A DNA stretch of 64,000 bases from Saccharibacillus brassicae (GTDB taxonomy: Bacteria; Bacillota; Bacilli; Paenibacillales; Paenibacillaceae), in contig NZ_CP041217.1 of the NCBI RefSeq assembly GCF_006542275.1, forward strand, positions 3,598,501-3,662,500. Direction: 5' to 3'. The notes below the pieces were generated by a model that was not told the origin of the DNA, did not search any database, and saw nothing but the letters and a program-made list of their open reading frames with translations. Positions 42,075-50,961 of this stretch are shown one piece after another. A program made the position numbers and the translations under genes. How positions within the stretch are numbered: position 1 is the first letter of the stretch; the number at the start of each line of letters is the position of its first letter.

Positions 42075-42323
42075 CCCTGCCTCCGGACGTGCCAACGAAT
42101 CCTATTACGAGGTCTGCTAACAAATCTTCCTACGGAAGCCGCTAATTTACCCCTTGCTCCGACGTGCCAACGAATCTTGCCATAGGGTCCTGCTAATGAA
42201 TCTTTCCACTGGAGCGGCTAAGCAATCCCTGCCTCCGGGTGTACCTACGAACCCTTCTACGGGGTCTTGTTAGCGAATCTTTCCCGCTGCAACCTGCTAA
42301 CGAATCCTTCCCGCTGCAACCTG
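42075..42323. repeat. Degenerate array of about 29-bp GCTAACGAATC units
   Basis: Imperfect units start with (G)CTAACGAATC or close variants (CCAACGAATC, CTAACAAATC, GCTAATGAATC) and continue with CTTCC-rich 18-base tails. The last two, at 42266-42323, are nearly identical. The array runs directly into the 183-bp palindromic element, whose arms begin with the same TAACGAATC. Confidence 0.75.
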
Positions 42324-42506
42324 CTAACGAATCCTTATCACGCTATTTGCCTTCTAAAGCCCCTTTATCGGTTTTAACGAATCCCTATAACGCTATTTGA
42401 CCGAAACTCGCTAAAATCGGCTCCATAACGCTAAATAAGGATATGACGATTCGTTAAATAATTAAAAAGGCGAAATTTAGAGCAAATAGCGATATGACGA
42501 TTCGTT
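42324..42506. repeat. 183-bp four-arm palindromic element, copy B
   Basis: Forward arms begin at 42324 and 42375 (TAACGAATCC ... CGCTATTTG). Inverted arms end near 42456 and 42504 (ATATGACGATTCGTTA-type). Layout and spacing match copies at 7981 and 56953. Confidence 0.85.
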
Positions 42507-42531
42507 GGACAGCTGAGCGGCGCTTGGGACC

Positions 42532-42595
42532 ATGAGGATTGAGGATTGAGGATTGAGGATTGAGGGATGAGGGTTGAGGGTTGCGCATGGTGGTC
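42532..42595. repeat. 7-bp microsatellite (GAGGATT)
   Basis: Four exact GAGGATT units are followed by degenerate GAGGGAT and GAGGGTT units. Confidence 0.7.
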
Positions 42596-42638
42596 TGAGT
42601 CATGCGACTCAGCCGGTATAAAAGGCTTTCGACACTTC

Positions 42639-42671
42639 AAGTCCCGAACCGTTAACGGTTCGGGACTTTTT
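42639..42671. terminator. Perfect palindrome with T-run, terminator-like
   Basis: AAGTCCCGAACCGTT / AACGGTTCGGGACTT is a perfect 15-bp inverted repeat with no loop bases, followed by TTTT. No gene ends here, so it may be a second copy of the lipoprotein terminator. Confidence 0.6.
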
Positions 42672-42689
42672 GCCGCCGATGCACTCGCC

Positions 42690-42953
42690 TCGATCGCGGC
42701 TCTTCCGCGAGCCATGCTTCTGCCAAGGCGCGAAGTATTCAGGCGGTTTTCTAATCGCGCTCCTGCCGCGAGCCATGCTTCCGCCAAGGCGCGAAGTATC
42801 TAGGCGATTCTCTAATCGCGCTCCTGCTGCGAGCCATGCTTCCGCCAAGGCACGAAGTATATAGGCGATTCTCTAATCGCGCTCCTGCTGCGAGCCATAC
42901 TTACGCCAAGGCGCGAAGTATATAGGCGATTCTCTAATCGCCATACTTACGCC
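42690..42953. repeat. 61-bp minisatellite, about 4.3 units
   Basis: The sequence GAGCCATGCTT and its surroundings recur at 42709, 42770, 42831 and 42892, exactly 61 bases apart, and a partial unit follows. Units contain TCTAATCGCGCTCCTGC and CCAAGGCGCGAAGTAT. Because 61 is not a multiple of three, the tract cannot encode a repeated peptide. Confidence 0.9.
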
Positions 42954-43079
42954 CTTCCTACCGGTCCCCTTTTCCGGGACAATAAGCTTTAACGAAACGA
43001 ACAGTCCGACGCCGTCCGTTCCGCCGCGCGAGCGAATTCGCCGCTGCGGAAGCCGCCGAATCCGAAGGAGGAGAAGACC

Positions 43080-44051
43080 ATGACACGACGCCCTTTTGCC
43101 GAGCGCTCCGGCCCGGCCCGGGACCAAGCTGATACCCGCCCCGATGTTCATCCCGACATCCGCTCTGATGCCGCTCCCGACACCCGCTCTAATGCGGCCT
43201 CCAACATCCGTCCCGATCCTTGCACCGATCCCCGCTCCGATGTTCATCCCGGCATCCGCCGCGAAATCCAGGTCGAACTCTCCCGTATCGAACGGGAAGA
43301 GAAGGTCCGCATCCTGTACGCCTGCGAGTCGGGCAGCCGCGCATGGGGGTTCCCTTCGCAGGATAGCGATTACGACGTGCGCTTTCTGTACGTGCGCGAG
43401 CCGGACTGGTATTTGTCGATTTTCGAGCGCCGCGACGTGATCGAGCGTCCGATCAGCGATCGGCTTGACGTGAACGGTTGGGATCTGCGCAAAGCGCTGC
43501 GGCTGTTCCGCAAAAGCAATCCGCCGCTGCTGGAATGGCTGCAATCGCCGATCGTGTACCGCGAGCTGCCGGAAGCGGCGGCGCAGATTCGCGACTTGGC
43601 CGGGCCGTCTTTTTCGCCCAAAGCCTGCATGTTCCACTACCTGCATATGGCCCGCGGCAATTACCGGGATTACCTGCAGGGCGAGACCGTCCGCAGCAAA
43701 AAATATTTCTACGTGCTGCGTCCGCTGCTCGCCTGCGCCTGGATCGAACGGTACAACGAGCTGCCTCCGATGACGTTCGACACGCTCAAGGATACGCTGC
43801 TTGCTCCCGGCGAACTGAAGACGGCGGTCGAGCAGCTGCTGGAACGCAAAAAAACCGGTATCGAACTGAAGGAAGAACCCCGGATTGAGGTTATTAATCA
43901 ATATCTGGAAACACAGATCCACTACTATGAGCAGCAAGCCCCGCACCTGCCGGACTCCGGCGAATCGGTCGACGACCGGCTCGATCCGCTGTTTGTGTCC
44001 GTGCTGCGCGGCGCCTGGAAGGAGCAGCACCCATGGCCATCGTCCAACTGA
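43080..44051 (+). CDS. RlaP-like nucleotidyltransferase of an RNA-repair operon
   Basis: A 323-residue protein of the YcgL/RlaP family (DNA polymerase beta-type nucleotidyltransferases found beside RNA ligases). The catalytic motif is GSRAWGFPSQDSDYDVRFLYV at about 85-105 (GS...DxD). Residues 15-60 are an added low-complexity segment of D-x-R/H-P/S-D units, coded by imperfect DNA repeats (GATGTTCATCCC twice). ATG 43080 follows AAGGAGGAG. The gene overlaps hen1 by 19 bases and hen1 overlaps pnkp by 8. It may modify RNA ends before sealing. The family's exact reaction is unsettled. Confidence 0.88.
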   Translation: MTRRPFAERSGPARDQADTRPDVHPDIRSDAAPDTRSNAASNIRPDPCTDPRSDVHPGIRREIQVELSRIEREEKVRILYACESGSRAWGFPSQDSDYDVRFLYVREPDWYLSIFERRDVIERPISDRLDVNGWDLRKALRLFRKSNPPLLEWLQSPIVYRELPEAAAQIRDLAGPSFSPKACMFHYLHMARGNYRDYLQGETVRSKKYFYVLRPLLACAWIERYNELPPMTFDTLKDTLLAPGELKTAVEQLLERKKTGIELKEEPRIEVINQYLETQIHYYEQQAPHLPDSGESVDDRLDPLFVSVLRGAWKEQHPWPSSN

Positions 44052-45364
44052 GCTCGACGCATCCCGATTTCTCTTTTCTCATTCGCAAAAACCCGTCTAC
44101 CGGCATGCTGATCCGTCCGATTCGCAAAGGGCTGGCCTACGGCTGGTACGGCGATCCGCAGACATTCAACGTGTATTTCAAGGACGCGGACAACGAAGTT
44201 TCGTACAAACGCAGCGAGCACGAAGAATTCGAATACCTCAACGTATCGCGCTACAACACGCCGCTGTTTCCGCTGAACGCGATCAACGAGTTTTTCTCGC
44301 ATCCGCTCAAGCCCGACGACCGCGACACGGAAGGGCATACGCATGCGTTGTTCGTCAATATGGTGCATATCGAGCGCGACCGGTACCTGGACTTTTTTGC
44401 CAAGCATTTTCCGGATATTACGTTCGAAGCGACGCTTCTGGCCCACAAAAGTTACAGCCTCAAAATGACGACCAACCGCAATCTCTACGTCCTGCTGCAT
44501 GCCGCGAGCGTCCTGTTCCTGTTCTTGTCGATGTTCGGCAAAGAGTTTATCGATCTGAACGAATCGGTGGTGGAAAAATACATCCGCAGCCTGAACATCA
44601 TCGACGCGCCGTTCTATATCCGCAGCCTGTTCGTGCGCAATTTCCTCGGCTCGCGCGCGATGTTCCGCAAATACGCCGCCGAGCTGGAGCGCACCGATCG
44701 CTATGATATTCGGTTCGACTTCGGCGGCACGGCATTCCAGCGGCGCAGCGCGATCACGCAGCGGCTGGCGTTCGACAAATCGATTCTGGATATCGGCTGC
44801 GGCGAAGGGTTCTATGCGATTCCTTATGCCGCGCGGATCAAGGACGACTACAGTTACTACGCGATCGACGTGAACGCCGAAGTATTGGAAGAAACGGTGC
44901 GCAAAGCGGAGAAAAAAGAGCTGGATAATCTGATCCCGTTCGCTTCGCTCGCGCAGTTTCTGGACTCGTACAACGGCGAGCAGGTCGACGTGATCCTCAC
45001 GGAAGTGGTCGAGCATATGGGCACGGAGGAAGCGGCGGCGCTCGTACGTCTTATTTTGAAAAAAGTGAATTTCGACCGTTTCGTGATCACGACGCCGAAC
45101 GCCGACTTTAACGTCTTCTACGAACTTGAAGGCATGCGGCACGACGACCACGATTGGGAAATGCCGCAGACGGAGTTCCGGGCCTGGATCGGCGAACTTG
45201 CGGCCAAGCACGCGGTGCACGCGGAATGGCTGGAGATCGGCGACCGGGTCAACGGAATCGCGACGACGCAGGGCGTGCTGTTCAGGCGGCAGTCCGAAAT
45301 CGATATATTAACGGAAAAATCAATGGAAAAAGCGACGGAAAAAGGAGGGGCGGCAGATGAATGA
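44033..45364 (+). CDS. hen1: 3'-terminal RNA ribose 2'-O-methyltransferase Hen1
   Basis: A 443-residue bacterial Hen1. The N-terminal half (about 1-230) is the bacterial-specific module that activates Pnkp ligase (FSFLIRKNPSTG, RPIRKGLAYGWY, VNMVHIERDRYLDFFAKHFP). The C-terminal methyltransferase binds S-adenosylmethionine at ILDIGCGEGFYAIPYA and carries the Hen1 metal motif TEVVEHMG, then FVITTPNADFNVFY. It methylates the 2'-OH at the break before ligation, making the repaired site resistant to the ribotoxin that cut it. AAGGAG lies 8 bases before the ATG, inside the end of the upstream gene. Confidence 0.95.
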   Translation: MAIVQLSSTHPDFSFLIRKNPSTGMLIRPIRKGLAYGWYGDPQTFNVYFKDADNEVSYKRSEHEEFEYLNVSRYNTPLFPLNAINEFFSHPLKPDDRDTEGHTHALFVNMVHIERDRYLDFFAKHFPDITFEATLLAHKSYSLKMTTNRNLYVLLHAASVLFLFLSMFGKEFIDLNESVVEKYIRSLNIIDAPFYIRSLFVRNFLGSRAMFRKYAAELERTDRYDIRFDFGGTAFQRRSAITQRLAFDKSILDIGCGEGFYAIPYAARIKDDYSYYAIDVNAEVLEETVRKAEKKELDNLIPFASLAQFLDSYNGEQVDVILTEVVEHMGTEEAAALVRLILKKVNFDRFVITTPNADFNVFYELEGMRHDDHDWEMPQTEFRAWIGELAAKHAVHAEWLEIGDRVNGIATTQGVLFRRQSEIDILTEKSMEKATEKGGAADE

Positions 45365-48125
45365 ATTCATGCCTAAAACGCTGGAAATCCGCACGAAAGT
45401 GCATACCATCCTCATGCTGATCGGACCGACCGAATGCGGCAAGACGACGTTCGCCGAACGCGTGCTGCTGCCGAAGCTCAAGCTGGACAGCCCCGAGCGC
45501 GGCCTGCACGGCAACGTGCAGCTGCTGTCTTCCGACCGGATTCGGCAGGAGATGCTCGGCTATGAGTACGACAAATACGACTCGGTCATGCTGGAAGCGA
45601 GCGAGCAGACGTTTGCGCTGCTGTTCGAGCGGCTGAAACTTGCGACGACGTTTCCGATCAACGCGGAATTCGTGATTGTCGATACGACCGGCCTGTCCGA
45701 AGATTTTCGGCAGCAGGTGCGGGCGATCGCGCAGGAGAACCATTACAACGTCGAAGCGGTCGTGTTCGATTACCGCAAACGCAGCGATTATTACGCGTCG
45801 GAGCGCTCGAAGCGGCTGATCTCGACCCATATCAACCGGCTCAAAAAAGACGTGCTGCCGGCGCTGGCGAGAGAAGGCTACGACGCGGTGCACCGGGTCA
45901 AAGCGAAAGACTTCGGCGCTGCCGAACCGGCAGGAACGGGGACGGTGGAGACGGCAGATCCGGCAGATCCGGCAGATCCGATAGCGGCAGCGGCGGCAGA
46001 GGCGACAAGGGCAGCAGAAATTTCGGGGAGCGCAGGAGAAGAAGCCGGTTCGGCTTCTTCGGGAGTATCCGCCTCTTCGGAAGAGTCGACCGGGTATACC
46101 GTTGTCGTCGAGAATGAGGAGTCCTATGTCGGCTGCATCCTGCCGCAGGGCCGCGGTTCCATCGTAATCGGCGACGTGCACGAGAGCGTGGACGCGCTTC
46201 GGGGACTGCTGCTCGATTACGGCTGCACGTTCGAAGACGGACAGCTGATCCTGCCGGAGAAGCTGGCGCATACGGACTTTATTCTGGCCGGCGACTGGAT
46301 CGACAAAGGCAAACGGACACGCGAGACGATCGAGTTCCTGCATGCGAACCGCAAGCATTTTCTGCTGGTCAAAGGCAACCACGAGAACTTCGTGTACAAA
46401 TATCTGCGCGGCGAAATTTCCGGCGTGGACGGCGAACTGCTCGACAGCTACTTCGATTCGATCCCGGTTCTGCAAGAAGACGAAGCGCTGCGCGCCAAGT
46501 TCGACGAGCTGGTCGAAGCTTCGCGGCCGTTCTATCGCCGGATCGGCGTCGGCGAAGGGCAGCCGTCCTTCTACGTCACGCACGCGCCGTGCGAGAACAA
46601 ATACATCGGCAAGCTCGACGCCTATGCGCAGCGCCATCAGCGCACGTTCCGGCTGCGTCCCGACCTGCCGAAGGAAGAACAGCTGGCCTTTCTCCAGCGG
46701 GACGCCGTCGGCAACCACCCGTATCATCTGTTCGGCCACGTCGCCGCGAAGCAGGCGTTCCGGCTCAAGAACAAGCTGCACCTCGATACCGGCGCGGTGC
46801 ACGGCAATCTGCTGACTTCGGTCAGCATGGGCTACAAGCCGTTCTTCAAATCGCACAAAGCCGCGAACGCCGCGATTTCCGAAGAACTGCACACGCTGTT
46901 CGCGTATCAACGCCGCATTCAGCCTCGCGAGCTGAGCGATGAAGACCTGCGCCGCCTGCGCTATATCTCGCGCCACAAGATCAACTTCGTCTCCGGCACG
47001 ATGTCGCCGTCCGACAAAGACCTGGGCGCCGGCGAACTGGAATCGCTGCGGCGCGGGCTGGATTATTTCCGCGGCCACGGCGTCCGCGAAGTGGTGCTCC
47101 AGCCCAAATACATGGGCTCGCGCTGCAATCTGTATCTGCATCGCTCGCCGGAAGAGAGCTTCGCCGTCAGCCGCAACGGCTACAAGATCAAGAGCGTGGA
47201 TCTGACGCAGATCCACGCGGCGCTGATCGAACGCTTCGGCTCCTATATGGAGGAGCACGGGATCAGGCTGCTGATCCTCGACGGCGAATTGATGCCGTGG
47301 CACGCGCTCGGCGAAGGACTGATCGAGCGGCAGTTCCGCCCGATCGGCGAAGCGCTCAAGAGCGAACTGTCTTTCCTGCGCGAGCAGGGCTTCGAGCAGG
47401 CGCTGGACCGCCTGACTTCGGACTACGAAGAGAGCGGATTCGGCGTCGACCGTATCCATTCGTCCAAAGCGAAGCTAAGCGAGAAATACGGCAGCGGTAC
47501 GTACCAGACGTACAAATACGTGCATGACATCCTCCAGGCGCGCATGCCGCTGGACGTCCATGAAGAAGCGCGCGCCGTCTACGAGCGCCAGCTCGGGCTG
47601 TACGCGCAGGCGGGCGAAGCGGCTTACAAGCCGTTCGGCCTGCTCAAGATCGTGTACGCCGACGGCCGCGAAGAACTGCCGGGCTTGACGCGCAAGCAGT
47701 CCGACCTGTACGCGTTCCTGTCCGGCGACAGCCTGCTGACGCTCGATCTGGCGGCGGACGACGCTTACGAACGGGCCGCGTCGTTCTTCGGCGAGCTGAC
47801 GTCCGAGCGCGGCATGGAAGGCGTCGTCATCAAGCCGGAGCTTCCGCAAGGCGGCGTCGCGCCGAACATGAAAGTGCGCAACGCCGATTACCTGAGCATC
47901 GTGTACGGCTACGATTACCGCTTTCCGCACAAATACGCCAAGCTGATCAAGCAGAAAAGCATCCAGCGCAAGCTGCGCACCTCGATCGAGGAGCACCGCC
48001 TCGGCCTGCGCATGCTGTCCGTCCCGATCGACGACATCTCGCCCGAGCACGCGGAATACCGCGAAGCCGCTTCGGACCTGCTGTTCGAAGTGGCGGGGGA
48101 GAAAGAGATCGATCCGCGGCTGTAG
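45357..48125 (+). CDS. Polynucleotide kinase-phosphatase-ligase Pnkp
   Basis: A 922-residue three-domain RNA-repair enzyme. The kinase has P-loop G23PTECGKT30 and phosphorylates 5'-OH ends. The phosphatase (about 265-460) has metallophosphoesterase motifs GDVHES (272 on), AGDWIDKG and KGNHENF, and removes 2',3'-cyclic phosphates. The ligase-adenylyltransferase region has the nucleotidyl Lys584 in KYMGSR. Pnkp proteins are usually about 850-870 residues; here about 60 extra residues (190-255, Ala/Asp/Pro/Ser-rich, with three GCAGATCCG repeats) join kinase and phosphatase. ATG 45357 overlaps the hen1 stop. With Hen1 it repairs cleaved tRNAs. Confidence 0.95.
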   Translation: MNEFMPKTLEIRTKVHTILMLIGPTECGKTTFAERVLLPKLKLDSPERGLHGNVQLLSSDRIRQEMLGYEYDKYDSVMLEASEQTFALLFERLKLATTFPINAEFVIVDTTGLSEDFRQQVRAIAQENHYNVEAVVFDYRKRSDYYASERSKRLISTHINRLKKDVLPALAREGYDAVHRVKAKDFGAAEPAGTGTVETADPADPADPIAAAAAEATRAAEISGSAGEEAGSASSGVSASSEESTGYTVVVENEESYVGCILPQGRGSIVIGDVHESVDALRGLLLDYGCTFEDGQLILPEKLAHTDFILAGDWIDKGKRTRETIEFLHANRKHFLLVKGNHENFVYKYLRGEISGVDGELLDSYFDSIPVLQEDEALRAKFDELVEASRPFYRRIGVGEGQPSFYVTHAPCENKYIGKLDAYAQRHQRTFRLRPDLPKEEQLAFLQRDAVGNHPYHLFGHVAAKQAFRLKNKLHLDTGAVHGNLLTSVSMGYKPFFKSHKAANAAISEELHTLFAYQRRIQPRELSDEDLRRLRYISRHKINFVSGTMSPSDKDLGAGELESLRRGLDYFRGHGVREVVLQPKYMGSRCNLYLHRSPEESFAVSRNGYKIKSVDLTQIHAALIERFGSYMEEHGIRLLILDGELMPWHALGEGLIERQFRPIGEALKSELSFLREQGFEQALDRLTSDYEESGFGVDRIHSSKAKLSEKYGSGTYQTYKYVHDILQARMPLDVHEEARAVYERQLGLYAQAGEAAYKPFGLLKIVYADGREELPGLTRKQSDLYAFLSGDSLLTLDLAADDAYERAASFFGELTSERGMEGVVIKPELPQGGVAPNMKVRNADYLSIVYGYDYRFPHKYAKLIKQKSIQRKLRTSIEEHRLGLRMLSVPIDDISPEHAEYREAASDLLFEVAGEKEIDPRL

Positions 48126-48169
48126 AGATTCAGGGCTATACAGCTGTGGAATCCAGATTAACGTTGGGC

Positions 48170-48512
48170 GAATGAACGGCAGGCGGACACTTATTTTGCA
48201 TGAAAAGCCGCCGGGCTGGCAAATCACTGCGAGAATGCACTTGTTTGGTATGAAAAGTTGTAGGAGTGACTCTTAGTTGCGGGAATACACTTATTTTGCA
48301 TGAAGAGTCGACGGGAAGACCACTAATTGCGAGAATACACTTATTTTGCGGAAAACGGGCGTTTTCGGCGGCTGAATGCGGAAATAACTGTTCTCTCGCA
48401 ATTATTTTGCGCAGAAAGGACAGATGGAGGGGAATAGCTGTTCTCTCGCAATTATTTCACGCAGAGAGGGCAGATGGAGGGGAATAGCTGTTCTCTCGCA
48501 ATTATTTCGCCC
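48170..48512. repeat. 50-bp repeat family, four forward then three inverted units
   Basis: The mark CACTT(A/G)TTTTGCATGAA starts at 48188, 48238, 48288 and 48338 (period 50; the second unit varies, the fourth ends GCGGAAAA). After a GAAAACGGGCGTTTTC hairpin (48353-48368), inverted units with AATA(A/G)CTGTTCTCTCGCAATTATT begin near 48381, 48431 and 48481 (period 50). The forward segment GCGAGAATACACTTATTTT is homologous to the reverse complement of the inverted units. No coding frame is supported. Confidence 0.85.
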
Positions 48513-48901
48513 CGGCGCGGACGGGTCGAACAAAATGACGGCTCGCGCGCCGCTCCTTGTTCCTTCTCTCATACCAGTCCGGCCTTCGATCTGCGTTCTC
48601 CGTCGTTCATTCTCCATCTTCTTCTCCAGCAAAAAAAGGCGAAACAAAAAAACCTCGAATCCCACAGCGGGATTCGAGGTTTTGATTTGTCCGGTTCCAA
48701 AGTTGTCGCGCCGCGCAGCTTGTCGGCTGTCGCAGCCTGCTTCCGGGCGAGAAGTTTGCCCGATCGCCCAGCCCGCCTGATCGCGAACGCGAAGCCAGCT
48801 CCCGGCCCGATCGCCCAGCCCGCTCCCGGCGTTATCGCCCAGCCCGCCTGATCGCGTTTCCCGCCTGCTCGCGCAATCCCGTCCGCTTCCGCGTACAGCC
48901 T
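48513..48901. other. Intergenic tract with terminator and short GC-rich repeats
   Basis: Contains a strong hairpin (48651-48684) and, from 48750 to 48860, three or four imperfect copies of GATCGCCCAGCCCGCC(TGATCGCG). No gene is supported. Confidence 0.55.
48651..48684. terminator. Intrinsic terminator (either strand)
   Basis: AACCTCGAATCCC / GGGATTCGAGGTT is a 13-bp perfect stem around a 5-base loop, with A-run before and TTTTG after. It probably ends the minus-strand DUF4127 gene. Confidence 0.8.
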
Positions 48902-50692
48902 TTACTGGCAGGCGCCCTGCGAAGTGCGCTCCAGGTCGATCTCCGGGGCGAGCGTGATCTCGAACGCGCGCCACCAGATGAAGTTCGGGTTGTTCTCCGG
49001 CAGCAGCGCGGCGGCGTACTGCGCGTAGCGCCAGTCGCGGGAGTTCGGGCCCGCTTCGCCTTCGGGAACGCCGAAGCGGCGAATGGCGCAGGCGGGAGCG
49101 CTCGTGCCGATGCCAAAAGCCGGCATGGCGGCCAGTTCGTGCGTACGCGTCTGCATGTCGGTGCGCAGCAGCTGCGTCAGGAAGTCGTAATCTTCCGGCG
49201 TGTTGAAGATGCGCATGTTCTGGTCGGCCGTCACGTTCGTGTACGGCGTGCGGGCGCGCGATTCGGTGCGGATCACGCCGATCTCAAGCGACTTGTACGA
49301 ATAGTCTTTGAGGAAACGCTTGAACAGCAGCGAGCCGTGCGCGTCGAGCGCGAGGCCGAGCGGGCGTTCCTGGGTTTCTTTTTTGAGGAAAAAGAAACGG
49401 GACAGCGCCATGCCGAGCGACATGCCGATCTTGTTGCCGGCCGTGTTCCACGCGCTGTAGCCGAGCAGGATGCCGGTCGCCGGCGAATTCAGCAGCACCG
49501 GCGTCACGACGAGGCCGGCCGAGCCGCCGCGCGTGAAGTCGACGACAAGCGTCGGAATCTGCGCCGCGCGGTTCGCTTCGAGATGCGCGACCGCTTCGCC
49601 GATCACGTCTTCGCCTGTCAGCGCGACCAGTTCCAGCTCGAACGGCGTATCCGCCGCTCCGGCCGGCGGCGCGATCGGCGAACGTCCGTCACCGACGTAC
49701 GTGCCGCCCGCGATATCGATATGCCGCAGAATATTGCGGTGCACGTCCATATATTCGTACGGATTGACGATCTCGGCTCCGTCCCGGCCGAAGTAACGCA
49801 CGGCGACGACCGGCTTCGCGGGCGCTGCGTGCAGGTGGGCGGCCATTCGTGCCATGAGCACGTGGCCCAGTCCGTCGGCGTCCGGCAGAATCACGGCGCG
49901 ATCCGGGTTCTGGCCTTCGCTGCCGCCGAGCCATTCGTCGATACGCGCTTCGATCCAGTCGATCTCGTTCGCCTGCACGCCCTGCGTGGAAGCGTCGTCC
50001 ACGCCGATCGCGGCGAAGTCGATGCCCGCGTCGCGTACGAGCGTCTCCAGCACGCGGCGGTTCGTTTTGAACTTGTGGCGGCGCGCGTTGTAATACCGCT
50101 CTTTGTTCAGGTAGATCGTGTCTTCGTACGGCGTACCGTCCGGCTTCAGGTCGTACCCGTCCAGAATGGCGTCGAAGTCAGTCTGGGCAAGCCGCGGCTT
50201 CATCGTCAGCGCCCGCGATTCGTTATACACTTCGATGCTCAGCCCTTCCGCCATCGTCGTCGTGGCGAGGCGCATGACGGTATCGAGCAGGAAGACCGGC
50301 TTGTTCGGGTAATCGCGCTTCAGCCCGGCGACCGTGTCCAGCAGCGAATCGACGGCCGGATCGTAATTCGGGTACTCGCCCCCGGCATCGTCTCGCAGCC
50401 GCCGGCTGCCGATCAGTCCGCCGTACACGAGCATGTCGGTCGAGATGATAAAGCCGTCGGCCGCCGCCGCATGCTGCCGCAGAAACTGCTGCACGCCGGC
50501 GGGATCGCCGTAAGACGCGCCGCTCGTGCCGACGACTTCAGTGCCTTCGATCTGTCCCGTGTCGTCCATCCGGTTGCGGATGACCGACGCTTCCGGTGTC
50601 AGCACTTCGAGGCCGGCCGCTTTGCCCTGCAAAATAACGTCGTCGAGATTGGCCGGACGGTCGTCCAGCGGTACGTATACTACTTTTTTCAT
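48902..50692 (-). CDS. DUF4127 family protein
   Basis: A 596-residue cytoplasmic protein with the DUF4127 look: opening VYVPLDDRPANLDDV, then DGFIISTDMLVYGGLIGSR, VFLLDTVMRLATTT, AIGVDDASTQGVQANEI, and PDADGLGHVLMAR. The repeated short acidic strands after beta hydrophobics suggest an alpha/beta hydrolase-like or TIM-like fold. The biochemical function of the family is unknown; it is common in Paenibacillus and related soil bacteria. AAAAGGAGA lies about 8 bases before ATG 50692. Nothing in the neighbourhood hints at a pathway. It is the lone gene on this strand in a mostly plus-strand stretch. Confidence 0.85.
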   Translation of the reverse strand: MKKVVYVPLDDRPANLDDVILQGKAAGLEVLTPEASVIRNRMDDTGQIEGTEVVGTSGASYGDPAGVQQFLRQHAAAADGFIISTDMLVYGGLIGSRRLRDDAGGEYPNYDPAVDSLLDTVAGLKRDYPNKPVFLLDTVMRLATTTMAEGLSIEVYNESRALTMKPRLAQTDFDAILDGYDLKPDGTPYEDTIYLNKERYYNARRHKFKTNRRVLETLVRDAGIDFAAIGVDDASTQGVQANEIDWIEARIDEWLGGSEGQNPDRAVILPDADGLGHVLMARMAAHLHAAPAKPVVAVRYFGRDGAEIVNPYEYMDVHRNILRHIDIAGGTYVGDGRSPIAPPAGAADTPFELELVALTGEDVIGEAVAHLEANRAAQIPTLVVDFTRGGSAGLVVTPVLLNSPATGILLGYSAWNTAGNKIGMSLGMALSRFFFLKKETQERPLGLALDAHGSLLFKRFLKDYSYKSLEIGVIRTESRARTPYTNVTADQNMRIFNTPEDYDFLTQLLRTDMQTRTHELAAMPAFGIGTSAPACAIRRFGVPEGEAGPNSRDWRYAQYAAALLPENNPNFIWWRAFEITLAPEIDLERTSQGACQ

Positions 50693-50961
50693 CGTAAAAT
50701 CTCCTTTTAGGTTCGATTCGGCTTCTGCGCCGTACGACGGAAAATTCCGCCTTCACAAAGAAAGGAGGAAATTCGGCGCTTTTTACAACCGGCTGCGAAA
50801 AAAAAATTTTTTTGGCTCGAAAAAAACCCCTCTATCGGTATGTACGTTTTTTCCGATCAAACGTTGTGCCTTTTTGGAAAATGATTCTATCCAAATGGCA
50901 AAGTTTATATTATGATAAGAGCGAACGTTTGTTCTGATTTGATTCAAAAGGAGGGATCGCC
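50693..50961. other. AT-rich intergenic region between divergent genes
   Basis: About 270 bases with long A and T tracts (50799-50813) and no gene. It should hold the promoters of DUF4127 (left) and the sigma-like pair (right). A possible -10 TATATT lies at about 50907. Confidence 0.5.

Noticed and set aside
42690..42953. CRISPR array
   Set aside because: The 61-bp units are repeated through their full length; there are no variable spacers and no cas genes.
48170..48512. CRISPR array in the 50-bp repeats
   Set aside because: Units are similar over their whole length and switch orientation midway; no spacers are seen.
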